A stretch of 12,683 bases of DNA from Spirochaetaceae bacterium (GCA_031290205.1 JAITNZ010000159.1:1-12683), one strand, 5' to 3'. Positions 5,416-12,353 are shown, counted from the stretch's first letter. Program-made: numbers and translations. The notes: generated by a model not told the origin, from the letters alone.

Positions 5416-7290
5416 CTTCTTCTGGACAATCTTTGCCCACGTATCGCGCAGACCAATGGTTTTATTGAACACAGGCTGCCCGTCCGCGCTGTCTTCGCGG
5501 TCGCGGACGTAGTAGCCGAGGCGTTCGAACTGGTATTTCTGTTCGGCGGCTGCTTGTGCGAGGCAGGGCTCGGCGTAGCCGTTGAATACCTGCAATGAAT
5601 CGGCGTTGAAATTGTCGAGGAAGGAGCCCCCAGGCGGCGTTTCCATGGGGCGCTCGACGGTAAAAAGATAATCGAATACGCGGATTTCGACGGGGGCGGC
5701 TGTCGCGGCGTTCACCCAGTGGATGGTGCCTTTGACTTTGCGGTTATCAGGCGCATTGCCGCCCCGCGTCGCCGGGTCGTAGGTGCAGCGGACGGCGCTC
5801 ACTTTGCCCTCTGCATCTTTGTCGAAGCCGGTGCAGGTGACGATGTAACCATAGCGGAGGCGGACGCTGTTCCCGACGAAGAGGCGAAAATACTTTGGCG
5901 GGGGATTTTCGGCAAAGTCATCTTCTTCTATCCAGAGCTCGCGCCCGAAGTGGATCTTCCGCGTGCCGGCGGAAAAATCTTCGGGATTGTTTACTGCTTC
6001 GAGTTCGTCAAAGAGGGGATGGGGGATGGGGGATGGGGGATGGGGAGAAGAAGATGGATGATGGATGATGGATGATGGATGATGAGAGCTTTGATTTGAA
6101 ATCGCTTCTGGCATCTCGTGAGAATGGAGATTTTCAGAGTGAAACTCCCCATTCCCCATTCCCCATTCCCCATTCCCCATTCCCCAATTTTCTATTATTA
6201 ATTTTAACGGCTTTTGCACGACCATCACGCGCAGGGAATGTTTGTTGAGGTCTTCGCGCAGGCAGTATTCGAGGAGGGCGATGTCTATCATGCTGTCGGT
6301 TTTTGCGACGCCGATGCGGGACATAAAAACGCGTATCGCTTCCGGTGTGTAGCCGCGCCGGCGGAGCCCTGCTATGGTCGGCATGCGGGGGTCGTCCCAG
6401 CCTGACACGCGCTGCTCGTTCACCATGAGGGCAAGGTAGCGTTTGGAAAGCACGGTGCGCGTGAGGTTCAGGCGGGCGAACTCGATCTGGCGGCTGGGGA
6501 AAACTTCCGCTTCGCTGATGAACCAGTCGTAGAGGGGGCGGTGTATCTCGAACTCGAGCGAACAGAGTGAGTGGGTGATGCCTTCTTTTGCGTCTGACAG
6601 GGGGTGGGCGAAATCATACATGGGGTAGATGCACCAGGCGTCGCCTGCGCGGTAGTGCGTCGCCCGTTTGATGCGATACATGACGGGGTCGCGCATGACG
6701 AGGTTCGGGTGCGCCATGTCGATTTTTGCGCGCAGGGTTTTTGCGCCGTCGGGGAACTCGCCTGCCCGCATCCGCCTAAAAAGGTCGAGGTTCTCTTCGA
6801 TGGCGCGCGTGCGGTAGGGGCTGTCCTTGCCGGGCGGCGTGAGCGTGATGTTGTTTTTATCGCTCACCGCCGTGCCCCGATATTCGCGCATCTCTTCATC
6901 GTTAAGGTCGTCGACATAAGCGTTGCCCTTCTTGATGATTTTGACGGCAAGCTCGTAGAGGTATTCGTAATAATCGGAGGCAAAATATTCGTTATCCCAC
7001 TGGTAACCGAGCCAGCGGAGGTCGCGCTCGATGGCGTGCACGAAGGAAATGTCCTCTTTCGCGGGATTCGTGTCGTCCATGCGGAGGTTCGTCGTCCCGC
7101 CAAAGTCCCGCGCGCGCCCGAAGTCGATGGAGAGCGCTTTGCAATGCCCGATATGAAGCCAGCCGTTAGGCTCGGGCGGAAAGCGTGTCCGCACATAGCT
7201 AAAGCGCCCGCTCGTCAAATCCTCTTGTATCGCCTCGCTGATAAAATCGCCTGTGCCGGCAGCTTTTTCGCTGTTTTCCATATTTCCCAT
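5401..7290 (-). CDS. glnS: Glutaminyl-tRNA synthetase with a 57-residue repeat-encoded insert
   Basis: The 629-residue protein charges tRNA-Gln in the cytoplasm. It is a class I synthetase: RFPPEPNGWLHIGHCKA (36-52) holds the HIGH motif (46-49), LSKRY (281-285) is the KMSKS-equivalent, and RMDDTNPAKED, GITHSLCSLEF and YDWF are GlnRS-type blocks. The two beta-barrel anticodon-binding domains follow, with KGTIHWV and FNKTIGLRDTWAK near the end. Without residues 370-426 the length would be 572, close to bacterial relatives. Those 57 residues (GMGNGEW repeats, then HHPSSI and PHPPSP low-complexity) are encoded exactly by repeat element 3, joined between LKLIIENW and FDELEAVNNPEDFSAGTRKI, i.e. at the entry to the anticodon-binding barrel. 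The last four residues GFRV and the TAG stop come from element 2. Start 7290 has AAGGAA well placed upstream; a second ATG follows at codon 4. Monocistronic as far as can be seen. Confidence 0.95.
   Translation of the reverse strand: MGNMENSEKAAGTGDFISEAIQEDLTSGRFSYVRTRFPPEPNGWLHIGHCKALSIDFGRARDFGGTTNLRMDDTNPAKEDISFVHAIERDLRWLGYQWDNEYFASDYYEYLYELAVKIIKKGNAYVDDLNDEEMREYRGTAVSDKNNITLTPPGKDSPYRTRAIEENLDLFRRMRAGEFPDGAKTLRAKIDMAHPNLVMRDPVMYRIKRATHYRAGDAWCIYPMYDFAHPLSDAKEGITHSLCSLEFEIHRPLYDWFISEAEVFPSRQIEFARLNLTRTVLSKRYLALMVNEQRVSGWDDPRMPTIAGLRRRGYTPEAIRVFMSRIGVAKTDSMIDIALLEYCLREDLNKHSLRVMVVQKPLKLIIENWGMGNGEWGMGNGEFHSENLHSHEMPEAISNQSSHHPSSIIHHPSSSPHPPSPIPHPLFDELEAVNNPEDFSAGTRKIHFGRELWIEEDDFAENPPPKYFRLFVGNSVRLRYGYIVTCTGFDKDAEGKVSAVRCTYDPATRGGNAPDNRKVKGTIHWVNAATAAPVEIRVFDYLFTVERPMETPPGGSFLDNFNADSLQVFNGYAEPCLAQAAAEQKYQFERLGYYVRDREDSADGQPVFNKTIGLRDTWAKIVQKKGFRV
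6015..6185. repeat. Heptamer-armed element 3, inserted in frame in glnS
   Basis: The 171-bp unit (57 codons) has three arrays with a 7-bp period. 6015-6045 is GGGGAT then GGGGGAT copies (about 4.5 units). 6053-6084 is GATGGAT, 4.6 units. 6147-6185 is CCCCATT, five full units plus CCCC. A unique core of about 60 bases lies at 6085-6146. The outer arrays are in roughly inverted orientation (GGGGAT against CCCCAT), so the ends can pair. On the glnS coding strand all arrays are free of stops, while the plus strand reads TGA in the GATGGAT array. Confidence 0.85.
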
Positions 7291-7521
7291 TTTTTCCTTA
7301 GCAATGGTATCAGCTATGGTAAAAACTGTCTAGCAGCCTGTCGGACTTCATTCGAGTCCATTCGTGTCCATCTGTGGACAAATTCTTAAAGCGCTCGCCC
7401 TGCGCCTGTGGCGGTAGCGTGTGCGCGTAGCGCGCGTGCCTGAGAAAGCCTTCCTCAAAGCGCCCGGTTGCTGAAGGTATTGGGATGTAAGGTATCGCTT
7501 GCTTTTTGCCGATTATCAAAT
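7291..7521. other. Divergent intergenic region filled with repeats
   Basis: The gap between glnS and the exported-protein gene has only the glnS leader (7291-7310) as ordinary regulatory sequence. The rest holds the 10-bp-period cluster (7350-7389) and small 5-3-5 palindromes, e.g. GCGCG-TAG-CGCGC at 7423-7435. TACCGCCACAGGC at 7535-7547 is the inverted copy of 7404-7416. No clear promoter pair was recognised. Confidence 0.45.
7350..7400. repeat. Decanucleotide repeat cluster, copy A
   Basis: Three 10-bp units (ATTCGAGTCC, ATTCGTGTCC, ATCTGTGGAC) end in AAATTCTTAA. The stretch 7365-7400 recurs at 12643-12678 with two mismatches in 36 bases, so this is a dispersed repeat with a fixed end. Confidence 0.75.
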
Positions 7522-8619
7522 ATGAGAATTTTTTTACCGCCACAGGCAGTGCCTGAGGCACTTTCAGCATTGCCCTTGGTTAGAGAAGGGCGATTCATTC
7601 ACTTTTGCGGATTTTTTGCTGCCCTTCCCCTCCTTGCCGCGCTCGTCGTTTTTTTCGCCCTTGCCTCCCCTGCCTTTGCGCAAAATGAGGGGAAAATTGC
7701 GCTCAGTATTCGATATTACGACAAAAAGATATATCATGTTGGGGACGAAAACCCGATTAATGTTCAGATTACCATCTCGAATAATTCGACAGGGCTCTAT
7801 CATTTTAGGCTGGCGGATGACCGCGTGTTTTCGATTGATGTTGATACGCGCACGCTCTCAAACCGCACCGTCGAATCAGCAGAAACGCTGAAGCGTAAAC
7901 GCGCAACGGCGGGGAAAGTTTTCTTTCGCGATATTGTCATCGAAAGCGGCGAGTCGTTTTCGTTTGTCGAAAACCTCCATGACTATGCGAACATCAGCGC
8001 GGCGGGCGATTATGTCGTTCAGCTTCGCCTCTATCCCGAACTGTTGAATGCCGACTCGCGACACAACGCCGCAGCAGGGAGCGGGGGCGCTGAAAATCAG
8101 CAAGCCATCCTCACTTCGAATCGAATTCCGCTCCACATCAAGCCAATTCCGCTTACAGGCGAGGACGGGCTGCCGGTCGCACTCGATATTGAAACGAACG
8201 CGATCCTCGTCCGTGAAAGGATAGCGCCCGACCAAGTAGTTGACTGGACGCTCAGCGCGCGCCAGAAATCTCAGTGGGAACGATTCTTCCTCTACCTCGA
8301 CTTGGAAAAGATGATAGCCCGCGATGGCGCCCGACAGCGGAGGTGGCGCGCCGAATCCGAAGAAGGCAGGCTCCGTATGCTTGCCGATTATCGCGCCGAG
8401 ATGCAAAAGTCGACGATAGACGGCGATATATCCTCAATCTCTATGGATTGGACGATAGAACAAACGAGTTATGATTATAACGAGGGGCGCGTTGTCGTTC
8501 TGGAACGATTCAAAGTCGGCGGCTACACGGAGCGCAAACGCTTTACGTACTATTTGGAAAAAGAAGACGGCTATTGGCGTATCGTCGATTATGTTGTCGT
8601 CAACCGTGGATCGGGGTGA
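7522..8619 (+). CDS. Exported protein with Ig-like and NTF2-like regions
   Basis: The gene encodes up to 365 residues from ATG 7522. A hydrophobic stretch FFAALPLLAALVVFFALASPAFA followed by QNEG is a Sec signal peptide with an AFA cleavage site, so the mature protein is periplasmic or surface-exposed. The 54-residue pre-cleavage segment is long and its DNA (7535-7569) looks repeat-derived, so TTG 7570 or 7576 may be the true start; the frame itself stays open back to 7468. After cleavage, about 140 residues read as a beta-rich Ig-like fold (VQITISNNSTGLYHF, ESGESFSFVENLHDYANISAAGDYVVQLRLY), similar in kind to BsuPI-like inhibitors. The C-terminal 110 residues (YNEGRVVVLERF, FTYYLEKEDGYWRIVDYVVV) look NTF2-like. 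The stop overlaps the ATG of the DUF58 gene (TGATG), implying coupled translation. Function unknown; a partner of the DUF58 protein is the best inference. Confidence 0.75.
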   Translation: MRIFLPPQAVPEALSALPLVREGRFIHFCGFFAALPLLAALVVFFALASPAFAQNEGKIALSIRYYDKKIYHVGDENPINVQITISNNSTGLYHFRLADDRVFSIDVDTRTLSNRTVESAETLKRKRATAGKVFFRDIVIESGESFSFVENLHDYANISAAGDYVVQLRLYPELLNADSRHNAAAGSGGAENQQAILTSNRIPLHIKPIPLTGEDGLPVALDIETNAILVRERIAPDQVVDWTLSARQKSQWERFFLYLDLEKMIARDGARQRRWRAESEEGRLRMLADYRAEMQKSTIDGDISSISMDWTIEQTSYDYNEGRVVVLERFKVGGYTERKRFTYYLEKEDGYWRIVDYVVVNRGSG

Positions 8620-9494
8620 TGGAGCGCAATGAACTTTTACGCCGGATAAATACGTTTCCTCTCGCGGCAAACGAGCTTGCCCGCGACCTGCTTGCAGGCG
8701 ATTTCCGTTCGGTGTTTCGCGGCGAGGGCATCGAGTTTGATGAGGTGCGGCTCTACGAACAGGGCGACGATGTCCGTTCTATCGATCGAAACGTGAGCGC
8801 CCGCTATGGCAAACCTTATGTAAAACTCTATCGTGAAGAGCGCGAGCTTACCGTCTGTATCGTGATGGATTGCTCCGCGTCGATGTTCGTTGGGACGGCG
8901 GCGGCGCAGCTTACCCGTTTCGAGCAGGCGGTGCTTGTTTCCGCGCTTGTCGGATTTTCGGCGGAACGTTCGGGGCAGCGTTTTGGCGGGATTCTATTCG
9001 ATAATGAGACGCGGATTATCTTTAAGCCGCGCAAGAGCCGTGCGCATATCATGAGCTTTATTTCGACGGCATTGCAGGCAAAACCTGCCGCGCGCGGCAC
9101 GAATTTAAGCCTTGCAATTGCCGGTGCGGGGCGGCTGCTTAAACGGCGGAGTATCGTGGTGCTGGTATCGGACTTCCTCAGCGTTGGCTGGGAAGCTGAA
9201 CTCGGAAAACTTTCCGAAAAGCACGACTGCATCGCCTGCCGCATATACGACCCCATGGATTTAGACTTCCCCGATGTCGGGCTCGTTTCTATCGAAGACC
9301 CCGAAACAGGACAGCGCATTTCGGTGGATCCCGGCTCCGCTTCGTTTCGCGCTGCGTGGTTAGAAGGGAACGCCGAGCGCGCCGCATTCTGGTCAAGTGC
9401 ATGCCGCCGCGCCGGCTCCGCTCAAATCGAACTGTCCACCGCCGAAGACGCCGTGAGCGTCCTAAAAACTTTTTTCAACTCCCGAAGACGCTAG
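8619..9494 (+). CDS. DUF58 / von Willebrand A-like protein
   Basis: The 291-residue protein has the DUF58 signature FRGEGIEFDEVRLYEQGDDVRSIDRNVSARYGKPYVKLYREE (about 35-75), with Arg-Asn where most relatives have Arg/Asp-Trp-Asn. It is followed by a vWA-like fold beginning CIVMDCSASM, the DxSxS metal-site pattern. No membrane segment is seen. DUF58 proteins usually work with a MoxR AAA ATPase in Bat/Aerotolerance-type or chaperone-like assemblies; no MoxR gene lies in this window. The start at 8619 is chosen because its ATG overlaps the preceding TGA (TGATG, 8617-8621) with a GGGG just upstream; an in-frame ATG at 8574 would encode a non-conserved extension overlapping the upstream gene. The gene ends at TAG 9494, directly before a repeat block. 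Confidence 0.88.
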   Translation: MERNELLRRINTFPLAANELARDLLAGDFRSVFRGEGIEFDEVRLYEQGDDVRSIDRNVSARYGKPYVKLYREERELTVCIVMDCSASMFVGTAAAQLTRFEQAVLVSALVGFSAERSGQRFGGILFDNETRIIFKPRKSRAHIMSFISTALQAKPAARGTNLSLAIAGAGRLLKRRSIVVLVSDFLSVGWEAELGKLSEKHDCIACRIYDPMDLDFPDVGLVSIEDPETGQRISVDPGSASFRAAWLEGNAERAAFWSSACRRAGSAQIELSTAEDAVSVLKTFFNSRRR

Positions 9495-9625
9495 CAACTC
9501 CCGCACTTGAGCTGTAGGGGGAATTTGCTAACGTAGCGGGCGGAGCTTAGCCGCCCACCCTCCCTATCACCCCCTTCGTCGGGAAGCCCTCACGCACTTG
9601 AGCTGCGTGGGATTATCCCAACGTA

Positions 9626-9849
9626 GCGGGCGGGCGGGAAAGGTTTGCCGAAAAACATCACTGGTAGTCGGATTTAGTGCCGGTAAGCGGGCACTGGCTT
9701 CTTGTAAGGCAAAAAAAACATCACCGACAGCAAACGTATGGCACCAGCAATTGCATTTTCTAAGTGGCAGTAAAAGCGACGGACGAGCGAAACGTACTTG
9801 CTTAGAAAATGGGTGCCCGTTTTCCGGCAAGCCTTTCCCGCCCGCCCGC
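9626..9849. mobile_element. 224-bp MITE-like element with 30-bp terminal inverted repeats
   Basis: The termini 9626-9655 and 9820-9849 are inverted copies matching at 28 of 30 positions (GCGGGCGGGCGGGAAAGG then TTGCCG-type sequence). Inside, GGCACC...CATTTTCTAAG (9740-9764) pairs with CTTAGAAAATG-GGTGCC (9801-9817), and AGTGCC/GGCACT (9676-9681, 9690-9695) forms another hairpin. There is no room for a transposase and no target duplication was seen. A structured RNA is the alternative reading. Confidence 0.6.
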
Positions 9850-9850
9850 C

Positions 9851-9870
9851 CCCGCGATTAAAATCGCGGG
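9851..9870. repeat. 20-base perfect palindrome
   Basis: CCCGCGATT-AA-AATCGCGGG has 9-bp arms and lies just outside the MITE-like element. It lacks a T run on either side, so it is more like a REP-type palindrome than a terminator. Confidence 0.6.
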
Positions 9871-9939
9871 GCAGCATAAGTGCGGGAGGCGCTGAAGTGG
9901 CATTGATATTTTTTAACATTAGCGCCATACTGCGAGGAA

Positions 9940-10845
9940 ATGTCACGGAAAACTCTCTTGCGCCGTCATGCCGCATTTTCAGTTTTTAAGATTTTTTCGT
10001 ATCTTGCCCTCTGGAAAGCGGCGCTTACTTGCCTCTTTTTGGTATTGAAAAACTTTTTTTTCTTGCAATATAAAACCGCGCTCTTTTCGGGAAAAATCCC
10101 CCTTTCTGACGCCGATAACCCTTTAGATGAAGCAATTCCATTCAAGCCGGACTGGGTCGCCGTCTATATGGATTTTGCGACTTTTTGGATTCGCACGCAG
10201 GGCTTTCTGCTGGAAACATTCGGAAAAACCGCGCACCCGTACGTTAAAGATTTTATTTTCAGCATGGGGCGGCTCTATCAGACAGCTGCGGAAGTATACC
10301 GACTGAATGTCTCGACAACGAAGAGGCCAGCTTATTACGGCAATTTTCATTTTATCGTCATTCATCTTATCGACCCGCACCTCATGTGCATACCAAGCCT
10401 CCATGTTATGGTCATGATACGCACTTATACTAAATTCCGCGCGATGCTTGGCGCGCTCGGAGCGGACGCGCAGTTCGCCGCCGAAATCGAAGCGGCGCGC
10501 AAACACGCAATCGCTATCACCGAATCGATTCTCTATGTCAAACAGCATAGCGTCAACTGCATCCCCGCCGCGATGTATGCGATGACCCGTTTCGACAGCA
10601 AACTCTTCCCGCCTGAAGAAGGCGCGCGTTTCGTCGACGCGCTTTTCCAAGACGGCGCGGACGGCATCAGCAGCGAAAAGAGTATCGAAATAAAAACCTG
10701 TATCGCCGCCCTCTATAAACAATTTCTCGATGAAGGTGAGCAGGCAGCGGATTGGAAAGCCCCCCTGCTTGCATTTTTGCAAACCAGGCGCCACAGGCGC
10801 TTTCAGCCTTCCGTTCAGTCCGATAACGGGGGGCTAACAAGGTGA
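9940..10845 (+). CDS. Divergent PAP2-superfamily-like protein
   Basis: The 301-residue protein was not matched to a named family with confidence, but it carries a diluted PAP2 phosphatase pattern. NPLDEAIPFKPDWVAVYM (60-77) resembles the N-terminal block of PAP2-like lipid phosphatases, KRP (128-130) can stand for motif 1, IPSLHVMVM (151-159) for motif 2, and SILYVKQHSVNC (196-207) for motif 3. The last Asp of the motif 3 pattern is Cys here. Hydrophobic stretches around 20-45 and 135-160 suggest membrane association, though it is less hydrophobic than typical PAP2 proteins. GAGG lies just before the ATG with short spacing. trpG follows 21 bases later, so they may be cotranscribed. The C-terminal codons (10787-10807) are formed by a small repeat, so the tail may be acquired. 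Activity is doubtful. Confidence 0.6.
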   Translation: MSRKTLLRRHAAFSVFKIFSYLALWKAALTCLFLVLKNFFFLQYKTALFSGKIPLSDADNPLDEAIPFKPDWVAVYMDFATFWIRTQGFLLETFGKTAHPYVKDFIFSMGRLYQTAAEVYRLNVSTTKRPAYYGNFHFIVIHLIDPHLMCIPSLHVMVMIRTYTKFRAMLGALGADAQFAAEIEAARKHAIAITESILYVKQHSVNCIPAAMYAMTRFDSKLFPPEEGARFVDALFQDGADGISSEKSIEIKTCIAALYKQFLDEGEQAADWKAPLLAFLQTRRHRRFQPSVQSDNGGLTR

Positions 10846-10866
10846 TTTTTTATAAGTGAGGAAAAA

Positions 10867-11433
10867 ATGATTTTGCTGATTGATAACTATGATAGTTTTT
10901 CTTATAACTTGTATCAAATGATTGGATGTTTCAATCCTGATATCAGGGTTGTGCTGAATGACGGCATTACGCTTGCCGAAATCGAAGCATTGGCGCCGGC
11001 GCATATCGTGCTGTCGCCGGGACCGGGAAAGCCCCGCGATGCCGGCATCTGCGAGGATGTGATTCGGCGCTTTGCCGGCAAAATCCCCCTACTCGGCGTC
11101 TGCCTTGGGCATCAAGCTATATGCGAGGTCTATGGCGCGACCGTTAGCTACGCGAAAACCCTGATGCACGGCAAATCGTCTGCAATTTCGCTGGACGGCG
11201 ACTGCCCGATTTTCGCGGGGCTGCCGCCGGTGATTGACGGGGCGCGTTACCATTCGCTCGCCGCCGACCCCGCAAGTATACCGTCAACGCTTGTTGTCCG
11301 CGCCCGCACGACAGAAGGGGAGGTGATGGCGGTTTCCCACCGCGATTACAAGGTTTTCGGCGTCCAGTTTCACCCTGAATCGATTTTAACCCCGAAAGGC
11401 TCGCTTATTTTACAAAATTTTTTGAACGTTTAG
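10867..11433 (+). CDS. trpG: Glutamine amidotransferase, anthranilate/aminodeoxychorismate synthase component II
   Basis: The 188-residue class I glutamine amidotransferase releases ammonia from glutamine for a chorismate-using partner. DNYDSFSYNLYQ (6-17), LSPGPGKPRDAG (49-60), nucleophile Cys79 in GVCLGHQAI (77-85), and His169/Glu171 in FHPES complete the catalytic triad; LMHGKSS and RYHSL are TrpG/PabA blocks. Length is normal. ATG 10867 has GAGG five bases upstream. The matching component I (trpE or pabB) is not adjacent; downstream is a convergent lipoprotein gene 3 bases away. It may therefore serve tryptophan, folate or both, and TrpG against PabA cannot be decided from sequence. Confidence 0.93.
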   Translation: MILLIDNYDSFSYNLYQMIGCFNPDIRVVLNDGITLAEIEALAPAHIVLSPGPGKPRDAGICEDVIRRFAGKIPLLGVCLGHQAICEVYGATVSYAKTLMHGKSSAISLDGDCPIFAGLPPVIDGARYHSLAADPASIPSTLVVRARTTEGEVMAVSHRDYKVFGVQFHPESILTPKGSLILQNFLNV

Positions 11434-11436
11434 GCA

Positions 11437-12234
11437 TTACCACGCTTCGAATGTCCATACATCTTTCTTGCAGTGGAGGACGCCTTTCGGACAGAAATAC
11501 GAATCGACCGTATTGCCAAGATTGAGAACGGCGTTTTCCCCTTTTTGCCAGGGGAAGAGGTCAGTAAACGGTGAAACGCCTATCCACGGTCCGTCTTCAG
11601 GAATATCCACAGTGCCGCTTCCCGTTGAGCGTGCGCTGACTCCCCGCGTGTTAAAACCCGAAGCGGTGGTTTTTTGGGCGATTGCGTTCCAATCCACGAT
11701 CCAAGGGTCGGCGCAAATTTGATCGCTTAATTTATTTTCAAGAAAGAGTTCCCTAAAACGCTTCCAATCAAAATACTGCGGCTGCCTTTGGGAAACATCG
11801 CCTTTGGATAATTCACGGTAAAACACGGCATCCACTCCGTGCTGCCAGCTTAAACGGATGACGGCGCCTTCAACGTCAAGCGGGAAGATGGCGCCGCAGG
11901 GCTTCATCGTGTCGGGAAGAATCCCTCGTTCATGCCAATAGGGATAGGCGATAATAGGGGTCTGGGAGTCGTCCATGATAGCTGCGGCGGGATAGAAGGG
12001 GGCATCGGTATCCGCCGAGGCGAGCTGCCCGTTTTTATCGACCCATTCGATATGCCAGCGATTTGCGCCCAGCACCTCCGTCCAGAGCGGGGGCAGCGGC
12101 GGCAGTTCAAGCCGGTATTCGCTGGATAAAACCGGTAGAGAACAGCCGGAGAGCAGAGGACAGATGAGCAATGCCCCAAAAATTGAGAGCGCAAGCCCAA
12201 AAAAGCGCAGGAGAAAATAGAAGATGTTTTTCAT
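11437..12234 (-). CDS. Lipoprotein of unknown function
   Basis: A 265-residue protein from ATG 12234. MKNIFYFLLRFFGLALSIFG begins the signal, and LLSGC is a lipobox, with Cys about 32 the predicted lipidation site. The mature part starts SLPVLSSEYRLELPP and has tryptophan-rich blocks (GANRWHIEWVDKNGQ, IAYPYWHERG, PWIVDWNAI, GPWIGVSPFTDLFPWQKGENAVLNLG) but no family I recognise. The frame stays open to an upstream start at 12327, but that would add 31 residues before the signal peptide; ATG 12234 with GAAGAG nearby fits better. It converges on trpG with only 3 bases between stop codons, so no separate terminator fits between them. It is probably anchored in an envelope membrane facing the periplasm or outside. 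Confidence 0.8.
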   Translation of the reverse strand: MKNIFYFLLRFFGLALSIFGALLICPLLSGCSLPVLSSEYRLELPPLPPLWTEVLGANRWHIEWVDKNGQLASADTDAPFYPAAAIMDDSQTPIIAYPYWHERGILPDTMKPCGAIFPLDVEGAVIRLSWQHGVDAVFYRELSKGDVSQRQPQYFDWKRFRELFLENKLSDQICADPWIVDWNAIAQKTTASGFNTRGVSARSTGSGTVDIPEDGPWIGVSPFTDLFPWQKGENAVLNLGNTVDSYFCPKGVLHCKKDVWTFEAW

Positions 12235-12353
12235 ACTCTTCTTATAGGCGCGAATCGTCAGTTTGCTTGCATCCCCACTCCTCAGCAGCGTCGTAGGGGA
12301 GTGTCCAGCAGTTCCGAATTCAACCACGCATGAGGAATTAAGATAATTTTAAC

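Larger units (their letters stand above)
9498..9888. repeat. Composite repeat block bounded by 15-bp inverted ends
   Basis: The 445-base gap between the DUF58 gene and the PAP2-like gene holds no convincing gene. CTCCCGCACTTGAGC (9498-9512) and its near-inverse GCATAAGTGCGGGAG (9874-9888, two mismatches) bound it. Inside are imperfect direct repeats at 9502-9543 and 9593-9633 (both start CGCACTTGAGCTG and end AACGTAGCGGGCGG), the inverted-terminus element 9626-9849 and a 20-base palindrome at 9851-9870. Short frames on both strands across it are by-products of the symmetry. Confidence 0.7.

Noticed and set aside
5200..5598. 132-codon plus-strand frame through element 2
   Set aside because: It reads repeat DNA (YTLYPKP type heptads) and the antisense of glnS.
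6015..6185. Heptamer arrays as a CRISPR array
   Set aside because: Units are 7 bp in direct tandem without spacers; no 25-40 bp repeats separated by unique sequence.
6604..7389. 261-codon frame on the plus strand opposite glnS
   Set aside because: It is antisense to a strongly conserved synthetase region, and its product resembles no family; high-GC complement effect.
9538..9556. GGGCGG/CCGCCC hairpin as the DUF58 terminator
   Set aside because: There is no T run after it and it is part of the direct repeat, so it is better explained as repeat DNA.
9498..9939. Retron ncRNA ahead of the downstream gene
   Set aside because: The downstream protein has no reverse transcriptase motifs such as YxDD; it looks PAP2-like.
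9567..9989. Open frames of 63-100 codons on both strands in the repeat block
   Set aside because: They mirror each other across the inverted repeats, have no ribosome binding sites and show low-complexity, unrecognisable protein.
11431..11439. Terminator between trpG and the lipoprotein gene
   Set aside because: Only 3 bases separate the stops, and no hairpin with a T run was seen there; any termination must lie inside the genes.
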